DNA of 13,968 nucleotides from Burkholderia sp. (GCF_018375725.1 NZ_JAHACR010000086.1:1-13968), one strand, 5' to 3'. Positions 6,135-13,753 are shown, counted from the stretch's first letter. Translations and numbers: made by a program. The notes: a model not told the origin generated them from the sequence alone.

Positions 6135-7181
6135 ATGTCCATGTGGAGCTACATCCTCAAACGCCTGCTGCTGATGATCCCGACGCTCGTCGGCGTATTG
6201 ACGCTGACGTTCGCCGTGATTCAGTTCGTGCCGGGCGGCCCGGTCGAGCAGGCCGTCCAGGAATTGCGCAAGGGCGCGGAGCAGGGCGCAGTGCCGTTCG
6301 GCATGCGCGCGCATACGGGCGTCGATCCGCAGCAGGTCGCGCAGCTGAAGGCGCTGTACGGCTTCGACAAGCCGCCGCTCGAACGCTACGTGCTGATGCT
6401 TGGACGCTTTGCGCGCTTCGATCTCGGCGACAGTTATTTCCGGCACCAGAGCGTGTGGTCGCTGATCGTGTCGAAGCTGCCGGTATCGATCAGCATCGGT
6501 CTGTGGACGTTCTTTCTCACATACCTGATCTCGGTGCCGCTCGGCATCGCGAAGGCCGTGCGCAACGGCTCGCCGTTCGATGTCGCGACGAGCCTCGTCG
6601 TGCTGGTCGGCTACGCGATTCCCGGCTTCGTGCTCGGCGTGCTGCTGCTCGTGCTGTTCGGCGGCGGCTCGTTCTGGCAGATCTTCCCGCTGCGGGGCCT
6701 CACGTCGGACAACTTCGCCCAGTTGTCGGTGCCCGGCAAGATCCTCGACTACCTGTGGCATATCGCGCTGCCGATCACGGCATCGGTCGTCGGCAGCTTC
6801 GCGATCGTGACGATGCTGACGAAGAACGCGTTCCTCGACGAGATCCGCCGGCAGTACGTGCTGACCGCGCGTGCGAAAGGGCTGTCCGAGCGCAGCGTGC
6901 TGTGGAAGCATGTGTTTCGCAATGCGATGCTGCCGCTGATCGTCGGCTTTCCGGCGGCGTTCATCGGGGCGTTCTTCACCGGCAGCCTGCTGATCGAAAC
7001 GCTGTTTTCGCTCGACGGCCTCGGCCTGCTGTCGTACGAGTCGGTCGTGCGGCGCGATTATCCGGTCGTGCTCGGCACGCTGTACCTGTTCACGCTGATC
7101 GGGCTCGCGACCAAGCTGATCTCCGATCTCTGCTACGTGTGGGTCGACCCCCGCATTCAATTCGAACACCTGGAGCGCTGA
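6135..7181 (+). CDS. yejB: Yej ABC importer permease, first subunit
   Basis: This 348-residue inner-membrane protein is of the OppB/DppB type. It opens with WSYILKRLLLMIPTLVGVL, the usual first helix, followed by the conserved FVPGGPVEQ periplasmic turn. Further hydrophobic helices lie around residues 115–140, 155–185, 210–240 and 275–340. The cytoplasmic EAA-type loop that contacts the ATPase is TARAKGLSERSVLWKHVFRNAM, from about residue 244. ATG 6135 is chosen; ATG 6141, two codons later, is equally possible, and TTG 6114 is unlikely. No strong ribosome-binding site is visible for either. It forms the translocation pore together with YejE. The stop TGA (7179–7181) is almost joined to an ATG at 7183. 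Confidence 0.93.
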   Translation: MSMWSYILKRLLLMIPTLVGVLTLTFAVIQFVPGGPVEQAVQELRKGAEQGAVPFGMRAHTGVDPQQVAQLKALYGFDKPPLERYVLMLGRFARFDLGDSYFRHQSVWSLIVSKLPVSISIGLWTFFLTYLISVPLGIAKAVRNGSPFDVATSLVVLVGYAIPGFVLGVLLLVLFGGGSFWQIFPLRGLTSDNFAQLSVPGKILDYLWHIALPITASVVGSFAIVTMLTKNAFLDEIRRQYVLTARAKGLSERSVLWKHVFRNAMLPLIVGFPAAFIGAFFTGSLLIETLFSLDGLGLLSYESVVRRDYPVVLGTLYLFTLIGLATKLISDLCYVWVDPRIQFEHLER

Positions 7182-7182
7182 C

Positions 7183-7257
7183 ATGACACAGCCCGCAAAC
7201 CCGCTGTTTCCCGATGACGGCAGGCGCTCCGGCGCAGTCCTGCGCGTGTCCGCATGA
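7183..7257 (+). other. 24-codon open frame coupled to yejE (leader ORF or former yejE N-terminus)
   Basis: An ATG at 7183, one base after the yejB stop, is preceded by GGAG (7172–7175) at a good 7-nt distance. The frame runs 24 codons, starting MTQPANPLFPDD, and ends in TGA 7255–7257. That stop overlaps the yejE start as ATGA (7254–7257). It has better initiation signals than yejE itself, which has no Shine-Dalgarno sequence. It may be a real coupling peptide, or the old start of yejE cut off by a frameshift. No homology to a known peptide is recognised. Confidence 0.4.
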
Positions 7258-8351
7258 GTCAAGCCGCCGTGCCTTCCCGTGTCGACGCCGCGCGTGCTCG
7301 CGTGTCGCCGTCGCCCGCGCGCCGTGTCTGGCAGCGCTTCACGCAGCAGCGTCTCGGCTACTGGAGCTTCGTGATTTTCGTGATCGCGTTCGGTGCGAGC
7401 CTTGCCGCGCCGCTGTGGTCGAACGACAAGCCGATCGTCGTGCGCTACGACGGCCACTATTACTTCCCGATGTTCCGCGCGTATCCGGAGACGACCTTCG
7501 GCGGCGACTTCCCGACCCCGGCCGACTATCTCGATCCGTACGTGCGCAAGCGTCTCGACATGCCCGGCAACTTCGTCGTCTATCCGCCGAACCGCTATCA
7601 CTACGACACGCTGAACTACTTTTCGAACGTGCCGAACCCGGCGCCGCCGTCGCGCGAGAACTGGCTCGGCACCGATGCGCAAGGGCGCGACCTGCTCGCG
7701 CGGCTCGTGTACGGCTTTCGCGTGTCGGTCGAGTTCGCGCTGATCCTGACCGCGATCGGCACCGTGCTCGGGATTGCCGCGGGCGCGCTGCAGGGCTTCT
7801 TCGGCGGCCGCCTCGACATCGTCGGGCAGCGGCTGATCGAAATCTGGAGTTCGCTGCCCGAGCTTTACCTGCTGATCATCTTCGCGTCGATCTTCGAGCC
7901 GAGCTTTCTGCTCCTGATCGTGCTGCTGTCGCTGTTCGGCTGGATCGGGCTGTCGGACTACGTGCGCGCCGAATTTCTGCGCAATCGCACGCAGGACTAC
8001 GTGCGTGCGGCGCGGGCGATGGGGCTGTCGAACTGGCAGATCATCTGGCGCCACGTCCTGCCGAACAGCCTGACGCCGGTAATCACGTTCCTGCCGTTCC
8101 GGATGAGCGGCGCGATTCTCGCGCTGACGAGCCTCGATTTCCTCGGGCTCGGCGTGCCTCCGCCGACGCCGAGCCTCGGCGAACTGCTTGCACAGGGCAA
8201 GGGCAATCTCGATGCGTGGTGGATCTCGCTTTCGACGTTCGGCGTGCTCGTCACGACGTTGCTGCTGCTGACCTTCATGGGCGACGCGCTGCGCAATGCG
8301 CTCGATACGCGCATCGCCGATGCCGCCCGCGCAGCCGGAGGCCAGCGATGA
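7254..8351 (+). CDS. yejE: Yej ABC importer permease, second subunit
   Basis: This 365-residue inner-membrane permease is of the OppC/DppC type and pairs with YejB. The first helix (about 36–52) follows QRFTQQRLGYWSF. A large periplasmic segment (about 55–135) contains NDKPIVVRYDGHYYFP, typical of YejE. The OppC-type motif GTDAQGRDLLARLVYG begins at residue 139. Further helices follow, and the EAA loop RAARAMGLSNWQIIWRHVLPNS starts near 251. ATG 7254 is the only start that keeps this frame, but it has no visible Shine-Dalgarno sequence. Initiation probably depends on ribosomes ending the overlapping 24-codon frame. The 3' end overlaps yejF as ATGA (8348–8351). Compared with E. coli YejE it is slightly longer, mainly at the N-terminus. 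Confidence 0.93.
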   Translation: MSQAAVPSRVDAARARVSPSPARRVWQRFTQQRLGYWSFVIFVIAFGASLAAPLWSNDKPIVVRYDGHYYFPMFRAYPETTFGGDFPTPADYLDPYVRKRLDMPGNFVVYPPNRYHYDTLNYFSNVPNPAPPSRENWLGTDAQGRDLLARLVYGFRVSVEFALILTAIGTVLGIAAGALQGFFGGRLDIVGQRLIEIWSSLPELYLLIIFASIFEPSFLLLIVLLSLFGWIGLSDYVRAEFLRNRTQDYVRAARAMGLSNWQIIWRHVLPNSLTPVITFLPFRMSGAILALTSLDFLGLGVPPPTPSLGELLAQGKGNLDAWWISLSTFGVLVTTLLLLTFMGDALRNALDTRIADAARAAGGQR

Positions 8352-9970
8352 GCGCTTCCGGCATGTCGCCGCCGGGCGAGCCGCTGTTGTCGCTCGAGCG
8401 GCTGCGGGTGCGTTTCGGCGACACCGTCGCGGTCGAGGACGTGACGCTCGCGATCGGTCGTGGCGAGCGCGTCGCGCTGGTCGGCGAATCGGGTTCGGGC
8501 AAGAGCGTGACCGCACTGTCGATCCTGCGCCTGTTGCGCGACGCCGACGTCGGCGGCACGATCCGCTTCGCCGGTCAGGATCTTGCGCAGAAAAGCGAGC
8601 GCGAGATGCGCGGGCTGCGCGGCTCGGACATCGCGATGATCTTCCAGGAGCCGATGACGGCCCTCAATCCGCTGTACACGATCGGCGCGCAGATCGGCGA
8701 GACGATCATGCTGCACGACGGCGTGACGGCGGCCGACGCGCGCCGGCGCGCGGTCGCGCTGCTCGCGCGCACGGGTATCGCGGAGCCGGAGCGGCACGTC
8801 GACAGCTATCCGCACCAGCTGTCCGGCGGCCAGCGGCAGCGCGCTATGATCGCGATGGCGCTCGCGTGCCGGCCGCGCCTGCTGCTCGCCGACGAGCCGA
8901 CCACTGCGCTCGACGTGACGATCCGCGCGCAGATCGTCGAGCTGCTGCTCGAGTTGCAGCGCGAAGAGGCCGAAAAGCGCGGGATGGCGATCCTGCTGAT
9001 CACGCACGACCTGAATCTCGTGCGGCATTTTGCCGATCGCATCGCGGTGATGGAGCGGGGCCGGCTTGTCGAGAGCGGGCCTGTCGAGCAGATCTTCGCC
9101 GCGCCGGCGCATCCGTATACGCAGCGCCTGCTGAACAGCCGTCCGCAGCGCGCGGTTGTGCCGGTCATGCCGATCGCGCCCGTCATGCTCGACGCGCGCA
9201 ACGTGACCGTGCAGTTCGCGCGCAAGCGTCCCGGTATCGCGGGCTGGTTCGGCTCCTCGCCGGTGACCGCGGTGTCGGATGTGAGCGTGTCGGTTCGGCA
9301 GGGCGAGACGCTCGGCATCGTCGGCGAATCCGGCTCGGGCAAGTCGACACTCGCGATGGCGTTGCTCGGCCTGCAGAAGACCGCCCGCGGCGAGATCGAA
9401 TTCCAGGGGCGCGCGCTGTCGAGCTATCGCGGGCGCGAGCAGACCGCGCTGCGCTCGAACATGCAGGTCGTGTTCCAGGATCCGTTCAGCTCGCTGTCGC
9501 CGCGGCATACGATCGAGCGGATTGTCGGCGAAGGGCTCGAGCTGCATCGTCCGGGCATGTCGGCCGACGCGCGCCGCGCAAAGTCGCTTGCGGTGCTGCG
9601 CGAAGTCGGCCTCGACCGTACCGTGATGCACCGTTATCCGCACGAATTCTCCGGCGGACAGCGCCACCGGATCGCGATCGCCCGCGCGCTGGTGCTCGAG
9701 CCGCGCATCCTGATCCTCGACGAGCCGACGTCCGCACTCGACGTCTCGATCCAGCAGCAGGTGCTGAAGCTGCTCGCGAGCCTGCAGCAGAAATACAACC
9801 TCGGCTACGTGTTCATCAGTCACGACCTGGAGGTGATCGGCGCGATGGCGCATCGGGTCGCGGTGATGCAGGGCGGGGCAATCGTCGAGACCGGGGACGT
9901 TGCCGACGTCTTCACGAAACCGTCGCATCCGTATACGCGAAAGTTGCTGAAAGCGGTCTGGCAGGCGTGA
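8348..9970 (+). CDS. yejF: Yej ABC importer ATP-binding protein with two nucleotide-binding domains
   Basis: This 540-residue protein fuses two ABC ATPase domains and powers the YejBE pore. Domain 1 has Walker A GESGSGKS (46–53), Q-loop Gln100, signature LSGGQ (158–162), Walker B LLLADE (178–183) and H-loop His220. Domain 2 has Walker A GESGSGKS (326–333), signature SGGQ (435–438), Walker B Asp458-Glu459 and a later ISHD H-loop. Each half ends in the HPYT segment typical of oligopeptide transporters (the OppD/OppF C-terminal extension). Both sites look catalytically complete. ATG 8348 overlaps the yejE stop and has GGAGG at 8337–8341, 6 nt away. Longer in-frame upstream starts lie inside yejE and are rejected. 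E. coli YejF is of similar length (about 530). It is the last gene of the operon; no clear terminator is seen after it. Confidence 0.96.
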   Translation: MSASGMSPPGEPLLSLERLRVRFGDTVAVEDVTLAIGRGERVALVGESGSGKSVTALSILRLLRDADVGGTIRFAGQDLAQKSEREMRGLRGSDIAMIFQEPMTALNPLYTIGAQIGETIMLHDGVTAADARRRAVALLARTGIAEPERHVDSYPHQLSGGQRQRAMIAMALACRPRLLLADEPTTALDVTIRAQIVELLLELQREEAEKRGMAILLITHDLNLVRHFADRIAVMERGRLVESGPVEQIFAAPAHPYTQRLLNSRPQRAVVPVMPIAPVMLDARNVTVQFARKRPGIAGWFGSSPVTAVSDVSVSVRQGETLGIVGESGSGKSTLAMALLGLQKTARGEIEFQGRALSSYRGREQTALRSNMQVVFQDPFSSLSPRHTIERIVGEGLELHRPGMSADARRAKSLAVLREVGLDRTVMHRYPHEFSGGQRHRIAIARALVLEPRILILDEPTSALDVSIQQQVLKLLASLQQKYNLGYVFISHDLEVIGAMAHRVAVMQGGAIVETGDVADVFTKPSHPYTRKLLKAVWQA

Positions 9971-10027
9971 TGGATGCCGGAGAGGCGGTAATGGTCTGAC
10001 TATCTCGATTGTATTTTTTAATTTGTT

Positions 10028-10056
10028 TTGACAAATGGATACGCGCTGGCTAGTAT
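10028..10056 (+). promoter_or_regulatory. Near-consensus sigma-70 promoter of the NlpC/P60 gene
   Basis: TTGACA (10028–10033) is a perfect -35. TAGTAT (10051–10056) follows after exactly 17 bp and matches four of six -10 bases. Transcription would start near 10063, giving a leader of about 46 nt. This suggests constant expression separate from the yej operon. Confidence 0.78.
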
Positions 10057-10108
10057 CGACCGAAATTTTCCGCCAATCAGCTGATTTTTAAGCACAATCC
10101 ATCGACCC

Positions 10109-10786
10109 ATGCAGCACCGATCTCTGACCCAGGCATGCGCGCGCGTCGTCGCCGGGATGTTTATCGGCGTCCTGTTCGCTGCAGCTCCCGGCGCTTTCGC
10201 CGACGAAGCAGGCAGTTTCAATCAGAATGTCGCATTTTCGACCCAGTCCGGGTCGGGTTCCCTCTCCAGTTCGCAGGCAAGCGCCCAGCCGTCGGAAGGC
10301 GGCGCGAAGTCGTTCCTGTCCGGCATGGCGGGCAAGGCGGGTGACGTCGTGGTCGGCGCGCTGAACATGATCGGCGTGCGCTACCGCTGGGGCGGCAACT
10401 CGCCGGATTCGGGGCTCGATTGCAGCGGCTTCGTCCGTTACGTGTTTCAGGACACGCTCGGCATGTCGCTGCCGCGGCGCGCGGAAGAGATGAGCCATGT
10501 CGGCGAGAAGGTGCGCATGAGCGAGCTGAAGCCGGGCGACCTCGTGTTCTTCAACACGATGCGCCGCACGTTCTCGCATGTCGGCATCTATATCGGCGAC
10601 AACAAGTTCGTGCATTCGCCTTCGACGGGCAGCACGGTGCGCGTCGACGATCTCGATAGCGGCTACTGGGAAAAGCGTTTTACCGGCGCGCGCCGGATCG
10701 AGACGCAGTTCCCGATGAAGGCTGAAGACCTGCGCCAGCGCGTGCGCGCGACGATCGGCGACGATTCGGCGAACGGCAACCGCTAA
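10109..10786 (+). CDS. Exported NlpC/P60-family cell-wall peptidase
   Basis: This 225-residue protein has a signal peptide (cut after AFA, about residue 31). A serine/glycine/glutamine-rich linker follows (about 35–65), then a C-terminal NlpC/P60 domain (about 78–200). Catalytic residues are readable: Cys105 in GLDCSGFVRYVF, His157 in FSHVGIYIGD and His169 in FVHSPS as the likely third member. YRWGG and LKPGDLVFF are family motifs. Such enzymes cleave peptidoglycan stem peptides, often between D-Glu and diaminopimelate, in the periplasm; the exact bond here is inferred. It resembles the E. coli Spr/MepS group, but there is no lipobox, so it should be soluble. No Shine-Dalgarno sequence is visible before ATG 10109, chosen because it gives a complete signal peptide. 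It has its own promoter and downstream terminators. Confidence 0.92.
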   Translation: MQHRSLTQACARVVAGMFIGVLFAAAPGAFADEAGSFNQNVAFSTQSGSGSLSSSQASAQPSEGGAKSFLSGMAGKAGDVVVGALNMIGVRYRWGGNSPDSGLDCSGFVRYVFQDTLGMSLPRRAEEMSHVGEKVRMSELKPGDLVFFNTMRRTFSHVGIYIGDNKFVHSPSTGSTVRVDDLDSGYWEKRFTGARRIETQFPMKAEDLRQRVRATIGDDSANGNR

Positions 10787-10811
10787 TCCGCCTGCTGGCG
10801 ACCGGATGAGA

Positions 10812-10841
10812 AAACCCCGCAGCCAAAAGGCTGCGGGGTTT
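10812..10841. terminator. Bidirectional hairpin after the NlpC/P60 gene
   Basis: A perfect 13-bp stem, aaaccccgcagcc (10812–10824) with ggctgcggggttt (10829–10841), encloses an AAAA loop, 25 bp after the NlpC/P60 stop. T runs are short on both strands. It probably contributes to termination from both sides. Confidence 0.75.
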
Positions 10842-10863
10842 AATGAAATGGTCGACCTGACCG

Positions 10864-10904
10864 AAACAGCTCAATCGGCTTACGCTGATCGGGCTGTTTT
10901 TTTT
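10864..10904 (+). terminator. Second, U-rich terminator downstream of the NlpC/P60 gene
   Basis: Arms at 10864–10878 and 10885–10899 form a 15-position stem with two G·U pairs and one mismatch, with a 6-nt loop and an eight-T tract (10897–10904). On the plus strand this is the strongest stop signal of the group. Confidence 0.8.
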
Positions 10905-10915
10905 GATGCTCGACG

Positions 10916-10950
10916 CGCCCCGCAGCGCCCGGTCTGGCCACTGCGGGGCG
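10916..10950 (-). terminator. GC-rich hairpin just after the patatin gene
   Basis: A 10-bp stem, cgccccgcag (10916–10925) with ctgcggggcg (10941–10950), starts 4 nt beyond the minus-strand patatin stop. No T tract follows on the minus strand, so it may stabilise the 3' end or aid termination rather than act alone. Confidence 0.45.
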
Positions 10951-10954
10951 CGGC

Positions 10955-11860
10955 TTACGCGGGCACCGTGCGTGCCGCCGCGAGCTTGCGCTGCAACTCG
11001 GGCATGATGCGCGCGACCGCTTCCTCGCCCGCGAGGATCGCCGCGTTGCGCTGGTTGAAATCGCTGCCGCCCATTGCGGCGAGGTTCGGGCGGATCACGA
11101 CATCGGCGTACTTTTCGAGTTCGTAGGTCTTGATCGTCTGCCCCATGATCGTGAACGTCTGCAGCAGCATTTCGATCGGGTTGTTGGTCGCCGCGCCGTC
11201 GGGGCGCGCGGAGATGTCGACGGCGATCACGAAATTCGCCCCCATCTTGCGCGCATAGGACGCCGGCACCGGGCTGACAAGACCGCCGTCGACGTACTCG
11301 CGGCTGCCGATCCTCACCGGCTCGAACACCGACGGCACGCTGCACGACGCTCGCACTGCGAGCCCCGTGTTGCCTTGCTGGAACAGGATCGGCTGGCCGC
11401 TTTGCAGGTCCGTCGCGACGATGCCGAGCGGCTTCGCCATTTTTTCGATCGGGCGGTTGTTGAGCGACTTGTTCAGGAAGTTCTGCAGCGCGACGCCTTG
11501 CAGCAGGCCGCGCGAGCGGAACGGCAACGCCCAGTCGCTGATCGCCGTCTGGTCCATTTCGAGTGCGAGCTTGTTGATCTGCAGCGCGTTCATGCCGGAC
11601 GCGTAGAGTGCGCCGACGACCGATCCCGCGCTTGTGCCGGCGACAAGTTCGACCGGAATGCCGCGCGCCTCGAGCGCTTTCAGCACGCCGATGTGCGCGA
11701 AACCGCGCGCGGCGCCGCCACCGAGCGCGATTCCGATCCTGACCGGTTTCTGCGTGCCGGCGTCGGGGCGGCCAGGTCCGCCGAACGACGTGCAGGCGGC
11801 GAGGCCGGCGGACGCGCAGGCGATCGTGAAGTGGCGGCGTGACAGGCGAGGGGACGACAT
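10955..11860 (-). CDS. Patatin-like phospholipase lipoprotein (RssA-like)
   Basis: This 301-residue protein is an acyl hydrolase of the patatin family. The Ser-Asp dyad is intact: Ser77 in GTSAG (75–79) and Asp191 in DGG (191–193). The oxyanion-hole loop GGGAARG is at 47–53. The N-terminus reads SRRHFTIACASAGLAAC: a twin-arginine-like motif (Arg8-Arg9) and a lipobox LAAC with Cys23. It is therefore probably lipidated and possibly Tat-exported. ATG 11860 is chosen because it starts directly before this signal and has GGAG 8 nt upstream; the in-frame extension to 12121 is arginine-rich and unlike the family. Lipid substrate is unknown; bacterial relatives act on phospholipids or acyl esters. 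It is divergent from gltX and convergent with the NlpC/P60 gene. Confidence 0.92.
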   Translation of the reverse strand: MSSPRLSRRHFTIACASAGLAACTSFGGPGRPDAGTQKPVRIGIALGGGAARGFAHIGVLKALEARGIPVELVAGTSAGSVVGALYASGMNALQINKLALEMDQTAISDWALPFRSRGLLQGVALQNFLNKSLNNRPIEKMAKPLGIVATDLQSGQPILFQQGNTGLAVRASCSVPSVFEPVRIGSREYVDGGLVSPVPASYARKMGANFVIAVDISARPDGAATNNPIEMLLQTFTIMGQTIKTYELEKYADVVIRPNLAAMGGSDFNQRNAAILAGEEAVARIMPELQRKLAAARTVPA

Positions 11861-11866
11861 CGAGGG

Positions 11867-11886
11867 TTCTCCAGCTTTCTCCAGCT
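11867..11886 (-). repeat. 10-bp tandem repeat carrying two Shine-Dalgarno-like sites
   Basis: The plus-strand unit ttctccagct is repeated exactly at 11867–11876 and 11877–11886. On the minus strand each copy reads agctggagaa, so GGAG is present twice before the patatin start at 11860. The nearer copy is at normal spacing. Confidence 0.85.
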
Positions 11887-12007
11887 GCCGGGCGGGCGTG
11901 CGGCCCGCCGCGGCGGTACGTTCCGGGCGGCGGCGCGATAGGCGTGCGCCGCCGGCGCGGCGCCGGATGGCGGCCGCGGCGCGCACATCATAAAGCAAGC
12001 GGTGCGC

Positions 12008-12035
12008 TTGGCGTGCTGGTCGGCGCGGGTATAAT
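12008..12035 (+). promoter_or_regulatory. Sigma-70 promoter of gltX
   Basis: A perfect TATAAT (12030–12035) is preceded by TTGGCG (12008–12013, four of six) at 16 bp. The -10 sits inside a short inverted repeat, gcggg (12025–12029) and cccgc (12037–12041). Transcription would begin near 12042, leaving a leader of about 110 nt before gltX. The rest of 11861–12152 is GC-rich spacer with no gene I can support. On the minus strand TATGAT (11992–11987) is a weak -10 candidate for the patatin gene, without a good -35. Confidence 0.7.
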
Positions 12036-12152
12036 TCCCGCTTCATTTCCGTTCCGGGCGTCGGCCGGCCGCATTGCAGTACGCAGTACGCGATGCCGCC
12101 GTCGAACCCGCGTCGAATCATTCATGCGCCTCAGGCGTTCGAGTTACCGTTT

Positions 12153-13562
12153 ATGACCCGTCCTGTTCGTACCCGTTTCGCGCCGAGTCCCACCGGCTTC
12201 ATCCACCTGGGCAACATCCGTTCCGCGCTCTATCCGTGGGCATTCGCCCGCAAGATGAAGGGCGCGTTCGTGCTGCGCATCGAGGATACCGACGTCGAGC
12301 GCTCGAGCACGGAAGCGGTCGATGCGATTCTCGAAGGCATGGCGTGGCTCGGCCTCGACTTCGATGAGGGCCCGTTCTACCAGATGCAGCGGATGGACCG
12401 CTATCGCGAGGTGCTCGCGAAGATGGTCGCCGAAGGCCTCGCCTATCCGTGCTACATGTCGACGGAGGAGCTCGACGCGCTGCGCGAACGTCAGCGTGAA
12501 GCCGGGTTGAAGCCGCGTTACGACGGCACGTGGCGTCCCGAGCCGGGCAAGGTGCTGCCCGAGCCGCCCGCCGGCGTGAAACCGGTGCTGCGTTTCCGCA
12601 ACCCGCTGACGGGCACCGTCGCGTGGGACGATGCGGTGAAGGGGCATGTCGAGATCTCGAACGAGGAACTCGACGACCTCGTGATCGCGCGTCCGGACGG
12701 CACGCCGATGTACAACTTCTGCGTGGTGGTCGACGATCTCGACATGGGGATCACGCACGTGATCCGCGGCGACGACCATGTGAACAACACGCCGCGCCAG
12801 ATCAACATCCTGCGCGCGCTGGGCGGCGAAGTGCCGGTGTATGCGCACCTGCCGACCGTGCTCAACGAGCAGGGCGAGAAGATGAGCAAGCGTCACGGCG
12901 CGATGAGCGTGATGGGCTACCGCGACGCGGGCTACCTGCCCGAGGCGGTCGTGAACTATCTGGCGCGTCTTGGCTGGTCGCATGGCGATGCCGAGATCTT
13001 TTCGCGCGAGCAGTTCGTCGAGTGGTTCGACCTCGAGCATCTCGGCAAGTCCGCGGCGCAGTACGACCACGACAAACTCAACTGGCTGAACAACCACTAC
13101 ATCAAGGAAGCGGACAACGCGCGTCTCGCCGAATTGTCGAAGCCCTTCTTCGCGGCGATCGGCATCGACGACGCGGCGCTTGCGGGCGGCCCGGATCTTG
13201 AAAGCGTGATCGGCCTGATGAAGGATCGCGCATCGACGATCAAGGAAATCGCGGAAGGCGCGGCGATGTTCTATCGCACGCCGGTGCTCGATGCGGAAGC
13301 GCTCGCACAGCATGTGACCGATGCGGTGCGTCCGGCGCTGGGTGATCTGGCGGCGGCGCTGAAGTCGGCCGAGTGGAGCAAAGAGGCGATCGCGGCCGCG
13401 TTGAAGGCGGTGCTCGCCGCGCACAAGCTGAAGATGCCGCAACTCGCGATGCCGGTGCGTTTGCTGGTGGCCGGCACGACACATACGCCGTCGATCGATG
13501 CGGTACTGAAGCTGTTCGGCCGCGACGTCGTGGTGTCGCGCATCGAGGCTGCGCTGGCCTGA
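12153..13562 (+). CDS. gltX: Glutamyl-tRNA synthetase
   Basis: This 469-residue cytoplasmic class I synthetase attaches glutamate to tRNA-Glu. The HIGH-type motif is HLGN (18–21) within FAPSPTGFIHLGN, and the KMSKR loop is at 243–247. The RIEDTD stretch that contacts glutamate and the YNFCVVVDDLDMGITHVIRG core are present. The C-terminal helical anticodon-binding region runs from about 330 to the end. Length matches bacterial GluRS (about 470). In the stem-contact region only Cys100 of the E. coli zinc ligands is kept (CYM and DGTW here), so the zinc site is probably absent, as in many bacterial GluRS. ATG 12153 starts the canonical MTRPVRTRFAPSPTG; an in-frame start at 12093 is rejected. The Shine-Dalgarno sequence is weak. 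Its substrate tRNA-Glu is encoded 330 bp downstream. Confidence 0.97.
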   Translation: MTRPVRTRFAPSPTGFIHLGNIRSALYPWAFARKMKGAFVLRIEDTDVERSSTEAVDAILEGMAWLGLDFDEGPFYQMQRMDRYREVLAKMVAEGLAYPCYMSTEELDALRERQREAGLKPRYDGTWRPEPGKVLPEPPAGVKPVLRFRNPLTGTVAWDDAVKGHVEISNEELDDLVIARPDGTPMYNFCVVVDDLDMGITHVIRGDDHVNNTPRQINILRALGGEVPVYAHLPTVLNEQGEKMSKRHGAMSVMGYRDAGYLPEAVVNYLARLGWSHGDAEIFSREQFVEWFDLEHLGKSAAQYDHDKLNWLNNHYIKEADNARLAELSKPFFAAIGIDDAALAGGPDLESVIGLMKDRASTIKEIAEGAAMFYRTPVLDAEALAQHVTDAVRPALGDLAAALKSAEWSKEAIAAALKAVLAAHKLKMPQLAMPVRLLVAGTTHTPSIDAVLKLFGRDVVVSRIEAALA

Positions 13563-13573
13563 GTCCAGGGGTG

Positions 13574-13603
13574 TTTCGAAGCCGTCCGGGGGCGGCTTCG
13601 AAA
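13574..13603 (+). terminator. Hairpin after gltX, lacking a T tract
   Basis: An 11-bp stem, tttcgaagccg (13574–13584) with cggcttcgaaa (13593–13603), has an 8-nt loop, 11 bp after the gltX stop. It is followed by A's, not T's, on the plus strand. It may end or protect the gltX transcript, but it is not a standard intrinsic terminator. Confidence 0.45.
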
Positions 13604-13630
13604 AAAATGCACCGGATTCGCAAAAAAGTA

Positions 13631-13659
13631 TTTACAAGTCCAAAATCGATCCATATAAT
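13631..13659 (+). promoter_or_regulatory. Strong sigma-70 promoter of the tRNA-Ala/tRNA-Glu pair
   Basis: TTTACA (13631–13636) and a perfect TATAAT (13654–13659) are separated by 17 bp. Transcription would start near 13666, about 12 nt before tRNA-Ala. The AT-rich stretch 13603–13660 contrasts with its surroundings and could include an UP element. Confidence 0.85.
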
Positions 13660-13677
13660 CTCATTTCTGTTCTGCAA

Positions 13678-13753
<76 letters not shown>

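Noticed and set aside
4067..6142. Minus-strand open frame of 691 codons over yejA
   Set aside because: Antisense to a clear solute-binding protein, with biased Arg/Ala/Glu composition and no recognisable domain.
6072..8516. Minus-strand open frame of 814 codons over yejB, yejE and yejF
   Set aside because: It spans three real genes in antisense; its R/H/D/E/Q-rich low-complexity product is what GC-biased codon use generates.
7997..9928. Minus-strand open frame of 643 codons over yejF
   Set aside because: Shadow of the double ATPase; no domain motif seen.
11861..12121. N-terminal extension of the patatin gene
   Set aside because: It would bury the lipoprotein signal and run across the gltX promoter; the composition is shadow-like.
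12093..12152. 20-residue extension of gltX
   Set aside because: GluRS normally begins a few residues before RFAPSPTG, as at ATG 12153.
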